Source of the DNA: JAAXKN01 sp036261625
Lineage (GTDB): Bacteria > Bacteroidota > Ignavibacteria > Ignavibacteriales > SURF-24
Assembly (NCBI GenBank): GCA_036261625.1
Contig: DATAKL010000057.1
Location: 248,001 to 312,000, forward strand
Reading direction: 5' to 3'
Length of the DNA stretch: 64,000 nucleotides
The translations under genes and the position numbers were made by a program. The notes below the pieces were generated by a model. The model was not told where the DNA came from and made no database searches. It worked only from the letters and a program-made list of their open reading frames with translations. This document shows, one piece after another, positions 44,901-52,852 of this stretch. Within the stretch, counting starts at the first letter, position 1. Every line of letters begins with the position of its first letter.

Positions 44901-45870
44901 CTGCATCTCCGTCCCAGAATTCAAAATCTGAGGCCGTAATGCCCCTGTACTGGTGTGTCGATCCGTGCATGACAATAGATCCGCCGTTTCTTACGGCATA
45001 TTTAAGAGCATCCACAAGGTCCGGCTTGTCTGAGAGGCTCAGCCTTGTGCCGTCGCCAGGATTTACATAAAAAGGAATGACTCCAATAAGAAAGGGGATG
45101 CCGCGTTCTGAAAGCACGTCTACAACCTCTCTGACCTTATCGGGGCTGTCTGTCGGGTTGACGTCTTCAATTCTCAGGATTGCCGAGTGCGAGCTCTCGT
45201 GCTCCTCGTGCAGAATGTCATGAAGCATATCTGCAAAAAGAAGATACCTGTCGGTCTCTGTTGCATAGGCAAAAGGGGAGTCGGCAATATAGAGCAGATT
45301 TCCTGATCTTACGATATAAGGAACTTCAACCTTCTTTTTTGAGGCAACAGCCGTAGCCAGCACCTCAACTTTATTTTTCTCGGAGATCTCTATGAGGTTA
45401 TTTTTCCCTTCTCCTTTTGTGAAGACCTTTTTGTTTGCTTTTACCAGGTCGAACTGGTATGATGAATCTATGCGGGAGATGCTGAAGCCGAACCTCTGCT
45501 TAAAGCCGGGCATCCTTGAGGCTTCAGCCATACCGGTATTCATCCAGATTACCTGCCTGTTTGTCTTCATGAGGTCTTCAAAAAACCTCTTGGGCACGGT
45601 GTTATGGACGTAGAAACCGATATAAAATGTATAGTCGTAATTGTTTAATTCTTTTGCCTTGTAGTCATCCATGCCTTTATAAGTGACATCAGCCTGAAAA
45701 TGCCCCAAAAGGGCTGCAAGCTGGCGGGCATCGCCCATTGCATAATTCTTCAGGCTTGAACTGCCCTGAACGACTATCAGTATTTTTTTATTTCCCTTTT
45801 CAGCTGCATGGCTAAGTGAAGCAGACAGTAAGGTCACTAGTACGAGAAAAAGTATTTTAAGGTGTCTCAT
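41926..45870 (-). CDS. Large exported multidomain protein: DUF2334 deacetylase plus TIM-barrel hydrolase (PgaB/PelA-like), membrane-anchored
   Basis: A 1314-residue protein with a signal peptide. Residues 25-215 form a Rossmann-like domain (KKILIVVQGSSSLKNYAMGDARQLAALLGHF). Residues about 230-480 are a DUF2334 polysaccharide deacetylase domain: AILRIEDVNPTDS supplies the Asp, VMHGSTHQYRG the His ligands, and AWETPHY follows. A second Rossmann/GATase-like domain comes near 590-770 (AQVAVLWNHYAKGAAYNDQASLVSAFKSV...). A glycoside-hydrolase-like TIM barrel is near 790-1080 (IRIIHVAGWHKYPKYTYNYKKLIELAHANGILVYAWLEPPQ, YDWDGVNLAELYFEAG). The C-terminus ends in a membrane helix (IAIFGSIAIMMLVVMYFSM). 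It likely deacetylates and trims the polymer made by the neighbouring GT2. Confidence 0.85.
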   Translation of the reverse strand: MRHLKILFLVLVTLLSASLSHAAEKGNKKILIVVQGSSSLKNYAMGDARQLAALLGHFQADVTYKGMDDYKAKELNNYDYTFYIGFYVHNTVPKRFFEDLMKTNRQVIWMNTGMAEASRMPGFKQRFGFSISRIDSSYQFDLVKANKKVFTKGEGKNNLIEISEKNKVEVLATAVASKKKVEVPYIVRSGNLLYIADSPFAYATETDRYLLFADMLHDILHEEHESSHSAILRIEDVNPTDSPDKVREVVDVLSERGIPFLIGVIPFYVNPGDGTRLSLSDKPDLVDALKYAVRNGGSIVMHGSTHQYRGITASDFEFWDGDADKPIKNQTEGDIRKKIELGIQEFMKNGLYPIAWETPHYTASFLLYKTIGQYFSTAIEQRLAIENSDYSQYFPYIINKDLFGQKIFPENLGYVPLDKDINVSRKYVQNIIQGARVNLNVRDGFAACFFHSFLDVSLLKELVDGIRALGYTYIDLKDYDNWVKTNNRIILTGEQQEYSIKLNDQYLTESYLDAKGEVIKKTISDKKLSGLQTKEIKLKPGELYKAEPIEFKEYEPSFFEKLVNFFKRLYNKFFHTEEKWQSAQVAVLWNHYAKGAAYNDQASLVSAFKSVNINVDTIFTGEAINPGNYSLLLVPYAAVDSLEPKDYDIITEYVEQGGNLITDTKNEVAKELGIKFSQTRIKVHGIRDKYFPEEKIFWREGELLNKLEIEDKADEVFSTDDFSGAPIEIGRQFGQGRVLFMSSRFDPHSQHGYSLYPFLMEHVRKYFRLRPSVRRDNMEVYFDPGFRHTTSTEDLVKQWVHEGIRIIHVAGWHKYPKYTYNYKKLIELAHANGILVYAWLEPPQVSLKFWQEHPEWREKNFKGEDVRPSWRYPVALTDPECLRAMTQEFTNFLSSYDWDGVNLAELYFEAGKGLDNPNLYTPMHPSAQKEFRQKYGMDLKKIFNPASASYWKTNPAVKNAVTEYRISKLSEVYNRLLSAFTNISRGKKGFQVIVTAMDSYGSPELRDYIGVDMNSIIPLEKKYNFLLQVEDPQNLWSTDPMRYVEIGKKYKTLIGDSTKLLLDLNILNFRNNESHATPFPTQIQTGTESFLLVKAASIGAPRLTIYAESSVNPQDLFFFPYALASQVEYHYTGDGYETNSPCSFIIRLPKEVREILLDGNPIAPSRENSYLVPAGRHVVKLNKDITHTFSTHELQTRIMSFTGNVLSVAYGMQEIKFEYESGSRNVISLNREPGSLKIDGREYGFSVMKGNDCYSIFLPAGHHEVELVAGDTFSYGINLTSLWSSNGIAIFGSIAIMMLVVMYFSMKIYKRKYR

Positions 45871-46097
45871 GCGCTTTTCGTTATAAAGTGTATAAAGAGT
45901 ATAATTCTCAAAAAAGAAAGGTAACTGGTCCTCCGGAGTTGGGATTGCCCGGTAAAAACTACGCAGTCTTTCCGGTAGAAATTACCAGCCCTGAGGCTCC
46001 AGGAATGATCCTCAGAGCTGAATTTCAATTACCGTGGAATTTCCATCAGGGCATTTATATCAGGGTACCATTTTTATGCCAGTTTTTACCCCGGTAT

Positions 46098-47279
46098 TTA
46101 CTTTTTGTTTCCGGATTTTTTGACTCCGGCCCCGGGTATAAATTCATTTACCTGAGCCCTGGAAAGCCCGAAGTAATTTTTGATTATCTGAACGGTTCTT
46201 TTGGCTGAAAGGCCGTCGCCATAGGGGTTAACAGCCGAGGCTATCTTATCATAGTACTTCCTGTCATCCAGAAGTTTTTTAGCTGTGGAAAAGATCCTGT
46301 TTTCATCAAGACCTACCAGCTTTACCGTACCGTACTTTACAGCCTCGGGGCGCTCGGTTACTTTTCTTAGAACCAGAATGGGGATGCCGAAGTGAGGCCC
46401 TTCTTCCTGAACGCCGCCTGAATCTGTTATTATCAGGTACGACTTTGCCATGAGGTTTACAAAGTCGAGGTAATCGAGAGGTTCAATGAGGTGCACATTT
46501 TCAATTTCACCGAGTGTCGGGAAAACAACGTCGCGGACGATCGGGTTAAGATGCACCGGAAATACGAAATTCATCTCCGGATAAGCCATGGCAAGTCTTT
46601 TTACCGCATTGCATGCCCCCTGCATCGGAAGTCCCCAGTTTTCCCTGCGGTGCATTGTAAGAAGTACAATTTTCTTCTTCTGGCTTACCAGGCTGTTTAG
46701 CTTCGTTGTTGAGAATTTGTGGCTTTTCCTCACAGACACCTTCAGTGCGTCTATAACAGTGTTGCCGGTGACAAATACAGTCCTGGGATCAATATTTTCT
46801 TTTAAGAGAGCTTTCTTTGCAGTTTCTGTAGGGGCGAAATGAAGTTCAGTTATAGAGCTTGTAAGTCTCCTGTTGATTTCTTCGGGGAAAGGGTTTGCCT
46901 TATCGTTTGTTCTGAGGCCTGCTTCGATATGGCCTACAGGTATCTGTCTGTAGAAAGCGGCAAGGCTGCCAACAAAAGTTGTTGTAGTGTCTCCCTGCAC
47001 GAGCACCATGTCGGGTTTTTCCTTGCTGAAGACGTTGTCGAGCTCTTCAATGGTGTTTTTTGTTATTGAGGCCAGGGTCTGCTTAGGCTTCATTATGTTC
47101 AGGTCGTAGTCGGGCTTAATGTCGAATACCTGAAGCACCTGGTCGAGCATCTGCCTGTGCTGAGCAGTAGCGATGGTCAGGAGGTCAAACTGTCTGTTAT
47201 TTTTTTTTATTTCCTGAATTATCGGAGCCATTTTTATAGTATCGGGGCGTGTTCCGAATATGACTGCAATTTTTTTCAA
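46098..47279 (-). CDS. wecB: UDP-N-acetylglucosamine 2-epimerase (non-hydrolysing)
   Basis: The 393-residue enzyme interconverts UDP-GlcNAc and UDP-ManNAc, or the 2,3-diacetamido uronate pair if it is a WbpI-type member. Motifs are GTRPDTIKMAP (the usual E-A is D-T here), VQGDTTTTF, HIEAGLRTNDKANPFPEEINR, VTGNTVIDAL and ITDSGGVQEEGPHFGIPILVLR. The start is TTG with SD AAGGAA; no in-frame ATG gives the family N-terminus. It is upstream of, and in the same direction as, the GT2 operon, 227 bases before it, so it may supply a precursor. It could also serve the other exopolysaccharide. Confidence 0.93.
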   Translation of the reverse strand: MKKIAVIFGTRPDTIKMAPIIQEIKKNNRQFDLLTIATAQHRQMLDQVLQVFDIKPDYDLNIMKPKQTLASITKNTIEELDNVFSKEKPDMVLVQGDTTTTFVGSLAAFYRQIPVGHIEAGLRTNDKANPFPEEINRRLTSSITELHFAPTETAKKALLKENIDPRTVFVTGNTVIDALKVSVRKSHKFSTTKLNSLVSQKKKIVLLTMHRRENWGLPMQGACNAVKRLAMAYPEMNFVFPVHLNPIVRDVVFPTLGEIENVHLIEPLDYLDFVNLMAKSYLIITDSGGVQEEGPHFGIPILVLRKVTERPEAVKYGTVKLVGLDENRIFSTAKKLLDDRKYYDKIASAVNPYGDGLSAKRTVQIIKNYFGLSRAQVNEFIPGAGVKKSGNKK

Positions 47280-47396
47280 TTATCAATTCCTTATGTTGTG
47301 AAAATTGGGAACATTGACTACTAATCGTCGATAGAAATGCGGGGAAAATTAGTGCAAATAAAAAAGCACTAAATGTCGCCTTTCAAAATTACCGGA

Positions 47397-47414
47397 TTGG
47401 TCTTAAAAGACCAA
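47397..47414. promoter_or_regulatory. 18-bp palindrome upstream of wecB
   Basis: TTGGTCTTAAAAGACCAA is perfectly symmetrical. It lies about 118 bases upstream of the wecB start, in the only intergenic region before that gene. It is an operator candidate for an unknown regulator. A TTAGTGC/GCACTAA hairpin (47349-47372) is nearer the gene. Confidence 0.4.
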
Positions 47415-47468
47415 ACAATATCTTTTGCAAAGTTAAGGCCAGGGGCAGCGGGGGGAGATCAGATCTGG

Positions 47469-47510
47469 AAAAGAGGCCTTTTTAAGTGTCACTTAAAAAG
47501 GCCTCTTTTT
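47469..47510. terminator. Bidirectional terminator after the aldose epimerase gene
   Basis: A 19-bp stem starting AAAAGAGGCCTTTTTAAGT at 47469 pairs with its complement ending at 47510, across the loop GTC. The A-rich and T-rich ends make it active on both strands. Confidence 0.93.
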
Positions 47511-47539
47511 GAGAAATTCTGCCTGGGAAATTTACTTCA

Positions 47540-48571
47540 TTATTTTTGAATTTCAGTAATGACGCCGAAACTGAAAGTGACCGAGCAGCCTGGTTTCAGG
47601 GTGATCTTGTCTTTCAGCTCGGGACGGTTATAAGAATTTGTAATAAATTCCACCGGCTCCAGAGCAATCGATTTTCTGGGGCGGTATCTGGCCCCGTCGG
47701 CAGAATAGGCGTAAAAAACGCCCCCTTTCTGGAAAACTGTAATCTTAAGACCATTCTTTGGATCCCTGATTGAGGATCTGATCAGGCCGTCTTTTGCGGC
47801 TTCAAGACCTGCAAAGCAGTAGTTGACCTCTCTGTCGCCGATGGTATTCTGATATAAATCTTTTGAGGGGCGGAAGTCAGCCTCGGGAAGTTCCTCAACA
47901 GGCAGATATGCATCCTCTCCCTGTAGGGGAATCAGTTTCTCGTCCACCATGATAACCTTAGAGGCAGGAATGGTTAAGACCAGGTGGTCGATCCCTTCAT
48001 CCGAAGTCTTAAAATACGGATGCCAGCCAGAGCCGAAGGGTGCCGCCTCAGATCCCTTATTGTGCCCCGTTATATCGACATGCAGTTCATTGTCCTTTAA
48101 GGTAAACCTGACCTCAATGTCCACTGCATAGGGATACCCCTTAAAGGCTCCTTTTCTGATTTTATTTGTAAAAAGAGTGAGTTCGGCCTTGTGGTCGTCT
48201 GTGTGAAGTTTCTTTACTTCAAAATCAATTACTCTTGCATATCCGTGGATTGCCTCGCGCTGCGGATTGGCTGGGTTTTCCAACTGATGCTGAAGGTCGT
48301 CGAATTCGTAGAATCCGTCTTCAATCCTGTTTGAAAACGGGGCCATGATGCATGAGCGTGCACCGCTTTGCTCTTCAAGCTCCTTCGGGGTCTGATAACC
48401 GTCGATGATGCTGAAGAGTTTTCCCTTAACCGGGATTAAATAATTCAGCAGTGTAGCGCCCCTGAGGGCAATTTCCACACTGCTGCCTGAAGCTGTATCT
48501 TTCAAGATTATAGTTTTGAAACTGCCGAATTTCCCTTCTGTATGTATGTATCTGCTCAAAACTACTCCCAT
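47540..48571 (-). CDS. galM: Aldose 1-epimerase (mutarotase)
   Basis: A 343-residue member of the galactose mutarotase family. The SNRIEDGFYEFDD segment, the catalytic His in EAIHGYARVIDF and GWHPYFKT, and the catalytic Glu in ALEPVEFITNSYNRP are present. It interconverts alpha and beta anomers of aldoses. Start choice is uncertain: ATG at 48571 has no SD, whereas TTG four codons later (48559) is preceded by GGGAG. It is downstream of the HAD-like gene by about 50 bases in the same direction and ends at a strong terminator. Confidence 0.9.
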   Translation of the reverse strand: MGVVLSRYIHTEGKFGSFKTIILKDTASGSSVEIALRGATLLNYLIPVKGKLFSIIDGYQTPKELEEQSGARSCIMAPFSNRIEDGFYEFDDLQHQLENPANPQREAIHGYARVIDFEVKKLHTDDHKAELTLFTNKIRKGAFKGYPYAVDIEVRFTLKDNELHVDITGHNKGSEAAPFGSGWHPYFKTSDEGIDHLVLTIPASKVIMVDEKLIPLQGEDAYLPVEELPEADFRPSKDLYQNTIGDREVNYCFAGLEAAKDGLIRSSIRDPKNGLKITVFQKGGVFYAYSADGARYRPRKSIALEPVEFITNSYNRPELKDKITLKPGCSVTFSFGVITEIQK

Positions 48572-48623
48572 AATATTATATGTCTTATATTAAATACAAA
48601 TTTATAAAAAATCCACCATTATC

Positions 48624-50000
48624 TTATAAACTGATAAAAAGGTTATAATTTAGGACTGCTTCGGTAATGCCTCCGGGAAGAACGAAAGCTGCCGGGGAAA
48701 AATCGTGCCTGCCGTTCAGGTTATAAGGCACGGCGGCAACAAGCCCCAGACCTGAGGCGCGGAGGGCAATAATGCCGTTTTCTGTATTCTCAAAGCCCAG
48801 TATCCGGTTGAACATATTCTGCGGCAGTGCAAGCTGACTTAAGGCCACGCTGTAAAGATCACGGTGCGGCTTGGGCCTTATTTTGCTTGCATCGCCGGAG
48901 GTGGTAAAAACGTCCACAACATTTTTATAGTCTGTAAACTTTTCAATGAGCATTTCTTTCTTTTCCTGAGGCAGTTTCCACTTTCTAATCTGGCTTGAGA
49001 CGCTGTGAAAAAGTTCGCCGAGGATGATATCGGCTTCATAGAAGGCTGAGGATGTAACAACGGCAATTTTAAGCGGATGAAGCCGGAAATGCTCTGCAAG
49101 TTTCTTTAACTTCAGTTTTGCATCTTCCTCGCTGCTGATCCGGTAAACCTGGCTGCTTTTAGCCTTAAGCTCCCGGCTCATTTCTTCAAAAAGATAAGTC
49201 ACTTCCTCACCCAGCCAACCCTTTACAAGGGCAAAGAGAAGGGAAACCGAAGGCATCGCCTTGATTATGGGCATCTGGCTGTCGCCGGAAATTTCTTCTG
49301 CCAGGCTGCTTGCCTCGCCGTAACTGATCAGTTCAAGCATCTGGTAATAATGCTGAAAGAATATTTCAGAGGCGGCCCTTACGGTATTCTCGAAATTCTG
49401 AAGGTTTAGATAGCTTCCGTACTTGTGCAGAAAGTAACTGGTGATGACGTTGGAATTGTACTTGTTGAATTCTTTCTGAAGTCTAAGCTCTTCAAGCTTT
49501 GTATCTTTGAGCATTTCACCAAGACCAAGGTGCTCAAGGCTTTTTACCGCATCACGTCTTCGTTCCTGGCTGCGGCCGAGAATAATTGTCCAGAGCACGG
49601 AATGCAGGTAGGCGGTCTTAAGCTCTTCGTCCTTTATAAAGTTATGGTAGCGCTGAACGAGATATCTCGTGGCCTCTGAAACACTGATGCCGAAAAGGTT
49701 AGGATGGTCGATTAAAGGATCGAGCCCCTTCCAGTCCTCTTTTGAATTCCTTCCGCTTATCGAACGGACTACATGTTCAAGTGAATGAAGCTTCAGTTCC
49801 TGCGTTGAGCACATAGTACCTTCCAGGTCCAGTATTACTGCCGAGAGCTCCTTCTGAGGAGCTGTAATTTTAGGAGCAAGCGCATAGAGTTCGATTTCCG
49901 GGTATAGCGGGGCGGGATTGTGCACAACTGCAAATTCAAGACCCAGTTTTGCCACAATTTCCGAAGCCTCTTCACTGCTTAGTATTTTCTTATCTGTCAT
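48624..50000 (-). CDS. HAD-superfamily protein with altered motifs and a large cap
   Basis: The 458-residue protein carries HAD motifs in order: VILDLEGTM (about residue 57), VVTSS, RPKPHRDLY and GFENTENGI. Relative to DxDGT and the acidic motif IV (EDS), the second Asp is Glu and the motif IV Asp is Asn, so classical phosphatase or phosphoglucomutase chemistry may be altered or lost. More than 200 residues between motifs I and II form an unusually large helical cap. The arrangement most resembles beta-phosphoglucomutase-like HADs. Its position before an aldose epimerase hints at sugar metabolism. Function is otherwise unknown. Confidence 0.7.
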   Translation of the reverse strand: MTDKKILSSEEASEIVAKLGLEFAVVHNPAPLYPEIELYALAPKITAPQKELSAVILDLEGTMCSTQELKLHSLEHVVRSISGRNSKEDWKGLDPLIDHPNLFGISVSEATRYLVQRYHNFIKDEELKTAYLHSVLWTIILGRSQERRRDAVKSLEHLGLGEMLKDTKLEELRLQKEFNKYNSNVITSYFLHKYGSYLNLQNFENTVRAASEIFFQHYYQMLELISYGEASSLAEEISGDSQMPIIKAMPSVSLLFALVKGWLGEEVTYLFEEMSRELKAKSSQVYRISSEEDAKLKLKKLAEHFRLHPLKIAVVTSSAFYEADIILGELFHSVSSQIRKWKLPQEKKEMLIEKFTDYKNVVDVFTTSGDASKIRPKPHRDLYSVALSQLALPQNMFNRILGFENTENGIIALRASGLGLVAAVPYNLNGRHDFSPAAFVLPGGITEAVLNYNLFISL

Positions 50001-50089
50001 TTAATCCGAATCCCCCAATTGATAAAACCAACGTTTCTTAATTTATAATCGGAATTTTGCCTGGAAAATTTAAGAAGAAAAGGAAAAGT

Positions 50090-50175
50090 ATTCGGCAGGC
50101 CCTTCGGGGGCGAAGATGTAAACCGTATTTTTCAGAGGACATTAGCCCCGAAGTCTTACTCCGGGGCCCCAAAGA
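50090..50175. repeat. GC-rich hairpins between the HAD and MFS genes
   Basis: GCCCTTCGGGGGC near 50099-50111, and GCCCCG/CGGGGC arms near 50145-50167 with an intervening loop AAGTCTTACTC, form hairpins. They resemble dispersed REP-type repeats. This lies just upstream of the 16-bp tandem repeat. Confidence 0.5.
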
Positions 50176-50182
50176 ACAGCTG

Positions 50183-50262
50183 TTTGGGAGAAAAGGTATT
50201 TGGGAGAAAAGCTTTTTGGGAGAAAAGCTTTTTGGGAGAAAAGCTTTTTTGGAGAAAAGCTA
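50183..50262. repeat. Five tandem 16-bp repeats at the 3' end of the transporter gene
   Basis: Five head-to-tail units of TTTGGGAGAAAAGCTT (50183, 50199, 50215, 50231, 50247), the first and last with changes. Adjacent units form AAGCTTTT-TGGGAG-AAAAGCTT hairpins. The array abuts the stop codon of the POT-like transporter (50260). It is not a CRISPR: units are contiguous, with no spacers. A terminator or slippage-generated array are both possible. Confidence 0.9.
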
Positions 50263-51636
50263 TTTTGCCAGGTTTTTATCCATACGGCTGGTTATTTTGT
50301 TGTAAATTATGAGCGCTATGGCTGCCGTAAATCCAATGGCCGCAAAGTAATACCAGACGTAATGGGCATGAACGTATGCCGTCTTAAGCGCCTCCGGACT
50401 TAAGCCCGAACGCTCAGGCACATAAGCCGTAAGAAGGTATCCTGAAATTCCGAAACCTAAGAGGTATGCAAAAAATGAATGCAGATGGCTGAAACCCATA
50501 TAGAGACCCTCCTGCCCCTTAGGGGCCTGTAAAGAGAAGAACTCAAGGTAGCGCGGGGAGATAAAACATTCTGCAAGCCCCTGAAAAACGATGCCGATGA
50601 TCATCATTACTGTTACAGGGTGGGCCGAGAAAAATCCCATAAAGGATACCTCTTCTCCGCCTGTAAGCATGGCAAGCAGCGGGCTCGATGCCATGCAGAG
50701 GGCTGAAACCGGCATGAGGAACATTCCGATTGTCATGCTTGTAATTGCCTTAACTTTGCTCATTAAGGAAGTAATAAAGACAACCGTGGTCATAACCACA
50801 AAAGGATTGACATTGGCAATCCATTCAGGCGAGGCGCTTTCACCCACGGTTCTTAAGACGTACTTCGGCATTGTTGCATAAAGCTGCGACTGAATGATCC
50901 AGAAGCCTGTAATAATCAGTATAAGGCTTAAAAGCCTCATGTTGGTCAGTATCTTCGTAAAGCTATGCCAGATTTCCTTAAGCCTTTTGGCCTCGGCGTT
51001 CTGATCGACATTTTTGTAAAATATGAAAACAACAATAAGCGCCAGGAATGTTACTGCCGAAGCATAAAAGTTGATCGACTCGAGACCCCATTTGAGCCTC
51101 AGAGGGTAGGCAAATGTTTTCCCCAGAAACGATCCCACGTTTACCATTCCGTAGAAGATGGAAAAGGCCCGGGCGCGGTTGGCTTCATTTGTTGTCTTGG
51201 CAACCGTTCCCGTTATAATCGATTTAATGAAAGATCCCCCCAGCATTAGAATAACAATTGCAGGAAGCACCGTAGCTTTATAGGGGAGAGCTCCCAGGGT
51301 GAAATAACCTACAGAAAGGAGTGCAAATGCAAGTATGATCGCCTTTCGGAATCCTATCTTGTCTGCAAAAGCCCCGCTGAAAGGAGGCAACAGGTAAAGC
51401 CCTGCTGAAAAGATACCTCCGATCCACGCAGCCCATATGTCGGAGTATCCCACAACACGCGTCAGATAAAGTGTAATTGCAATGAACACTGCATAGTATG
51501 CCGACCTTTCGAAGAGCTCTACAAGATTGGATATCCAGAAGGAGAAGGGAAAATTCCACTTCTTCTTTATAACCCCATGTTTAATTCCGGGAGACTTTTC
51601 CTCTTCAGATGTTTTTTCTCTTACGGGTGTTTCCAC
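50260..51636 (-). CDS. MFS/POT-type transporter
   Basis: A 458-residue membrane protein with about 12 hydrophobic helices. FWISNLVELFERSAYYAVFIAITLYLTRVVG near residues 32-62 contains ELFER, matching the ExxER proton-coupling motif of peptide transporters (POT/PTR family), and GGIFSAGLYLLPPFSGAFADKIGFRKAI is the following loop. The second half has FQGLAECFISPRYLEFFSLQAPKGQEGLYMG, also typical of POT proteins. The likely function is proton-driven uptake of di-/tripeptides or a related solute. The start is GTG with SD AGAGG. The 3' end abuts the tandem repeat. Confidence 0.85.
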   Translation of the reverse strand: METPVREKTSEEEKSPGIKHGVIKKKWNFPFSFWISNLVELFERSAYYAVFIAITLYLTRVVGYSDIWAAWIGGIFSAGLYLLPPFSGAFADKIGFRKAIILAFALLSVGYFTLGALPYKATVLPAIVILMLGGSFIKSIITGTVAKTTNEANRARAFSIFYGMVNVGSFLGKTFAYPLRLKWGLESINFYASAVTFLALIVVFIFYKNVDQNAEAKRLKEIWHSFTKILTNMRLLSLILIITGFWIIQSQLYATMPKYVLRTVGESASPEWIANVNPFVVMTTVVFITSLMSKVKAITSMTIGMFLMPVSALCMASSPLLAMLTGGEEVSFMGFFSAHPVTVMMIIGIVFQGLAECFISPRYLEFFSLQAPKGQEGLYMGFSHLHSFFAYLLGFGISGYLLTAYVPERSGLSPEALKTAYVHAHYVWYYFAAIGFTAAIALIIYNKITSRMDKNLAK

Positions 51637-51742
51637 GCTGCCTCTGATTTTGTTTTGGATATAAAAGCAAATATAATGAACAATTATTAAATTGTTAATG
51701 TAAATTTAACACATTTCAATTTTATCCGGGACTTAAAATCTG

Positions 51743-52819
51743 ATGAAAAAAATTCTAAAGAACTCCAGGAAAAAGGCGGGGCAGCTGCCCGGAAGTCTGA
51801 TCTATATGGGCGACCGGACAGGCAACGGTATAAAAATAATTGTCGCAGAGTACGACAGTAATAATTTTTCCGAAAAGCAGCTCGGCAGCCCCGGAGAAAT
51901 TAAGCCCGAAGGGGATAAGAACTTCTGGATAAATGTAGACGGCATTCATAAGGCCGATGTCATAGGCGCCATAGGAGAGAAGTTCTCCATTCACCCTCTT
52001 ACAATGGAGGATATTCTTAACACCTCCCACCGCCCGAAGGCTGAAGATAACGGGAACTACATGTTCATTGTAATGAAAATGCTTTCCTCTGATGCCAAAA
52101 CGGGCACGCTGAAGTCTGAGCAGGTAAGTCTGATTATCGGTAAAAACTACGTCATCTCTTTTCAGGAAGACGCATTCGACGAGTTCGAAACAGTACGCGA
52201 TAACCTGAGAAAGAATAAAGGCAGGGCAAGAGAACTTGGACCCGATTACCTGGCATACAGACTTCTGGATGTGGTTCTGGATAACTACTTTTCGGTGCTG
52301 GAAACTGTGGGTGATAACATTGAGATAATTGAAGATGAACTGGTGGCAAACCCCACGAAGCAGACACTGGAGAAAATCTACAGATTAAAAGGGGATATGA
52401 TCCTTATAAGGCGGGCCGTCTGGCCGCTTAGAGAGGTTATAGGAAGCCTCGAGAAAACGGAGTCGGACTTGATTGCAAAAACCTCCCGTCCTTATCTGAG
52501 GGATCTCTATGACCATGCAGTCCAGCTCATAGATACAAATGAAAACTACAGGGAAATGACCTCGGGGCTGATGGATATTTATCTTTCCAGCGTAAGCAAT
52601 AAGTTAAATGAAATAATGAAAGTTCTGACAATTATTTCCACATTCTTCATACCGCTTAACTTTATTGCCGGGCTATATGGAATGAATTTTAATTCATCTG
52701 TAAGCAAATTCAATATGCCCGAGCTGAATTTTTATCTGGGATACCCGATGGTGCTCTCCTTAATGCTCCTGGTAGTTTTAGGGCTGTTTGTTTATTTCAA
52801 GAGAAAGAAGTGGTTTTAG
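51743..52819 (+). CDS. corA: CorA-family magnesium/cobalt channel
   Basis: A 358-residue protein. The cytoplasmic N-domain includes FWINVDGIHKADVIGAIGEKFSIHPLTMEDILNTSHRPKAEDNGNYMFIVMKML, followed by the long helical stalk. Two C-terminal transmembrane helices follow. The pore signature IAGLYGMNF is at about residue 308-316, with GMN intact. It forms a pentameric channel for Mg2+ entry. It is a single gene divergent from the MFS gene. The ATG lacks a strong SD. Confidence 0.95.
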   Translation: MKKILKNSRKKAGQLPGSLIYMGDRTGNGIKIIVAEYDSNNFSEKQLGSPGEIKPEGDKNFWINVDGIHKADVIGAIGEKFSIHPLTMEDILNTSHRPKAEDNGNYMFIVMKMLSSDAKTGTLKSEQVSLIIGKNYVISFQEDAFDEFETVRDNLRKNKGRARELGPDYLAYRLLDVVLDNYFSVLETVGDNIEIIEDELVANPTKQTLEKIYRLKGDMILIRRAVWPLREVIGSLEKTESDLIAKTSRPYLRDLYDHAVQLIDTNENYREMTSGLMDIYLSSVSNKLNEIMKVLTIISTFFIPLNFIAGLYGMNFNSSVSKFNMPELNFYLGYPMVLSLMLLVVLGLFVYFKRKKWF

Positions 52820-52852
52820 GATTTTTTCTGAACTTCAGGAGATGCGTGAACA

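Noticed and set aside
50183..50262. CRISPR array
   Set aside because: Units are 16 bases, contiguous and without spacers; no cas gene is near.
50057..50305. Plus-strand frame containing repeats of FGRKG/FLGEK type
   Set aside because: It is the translation of the 16-bp tandem repeats and hairpins, with no independent support.
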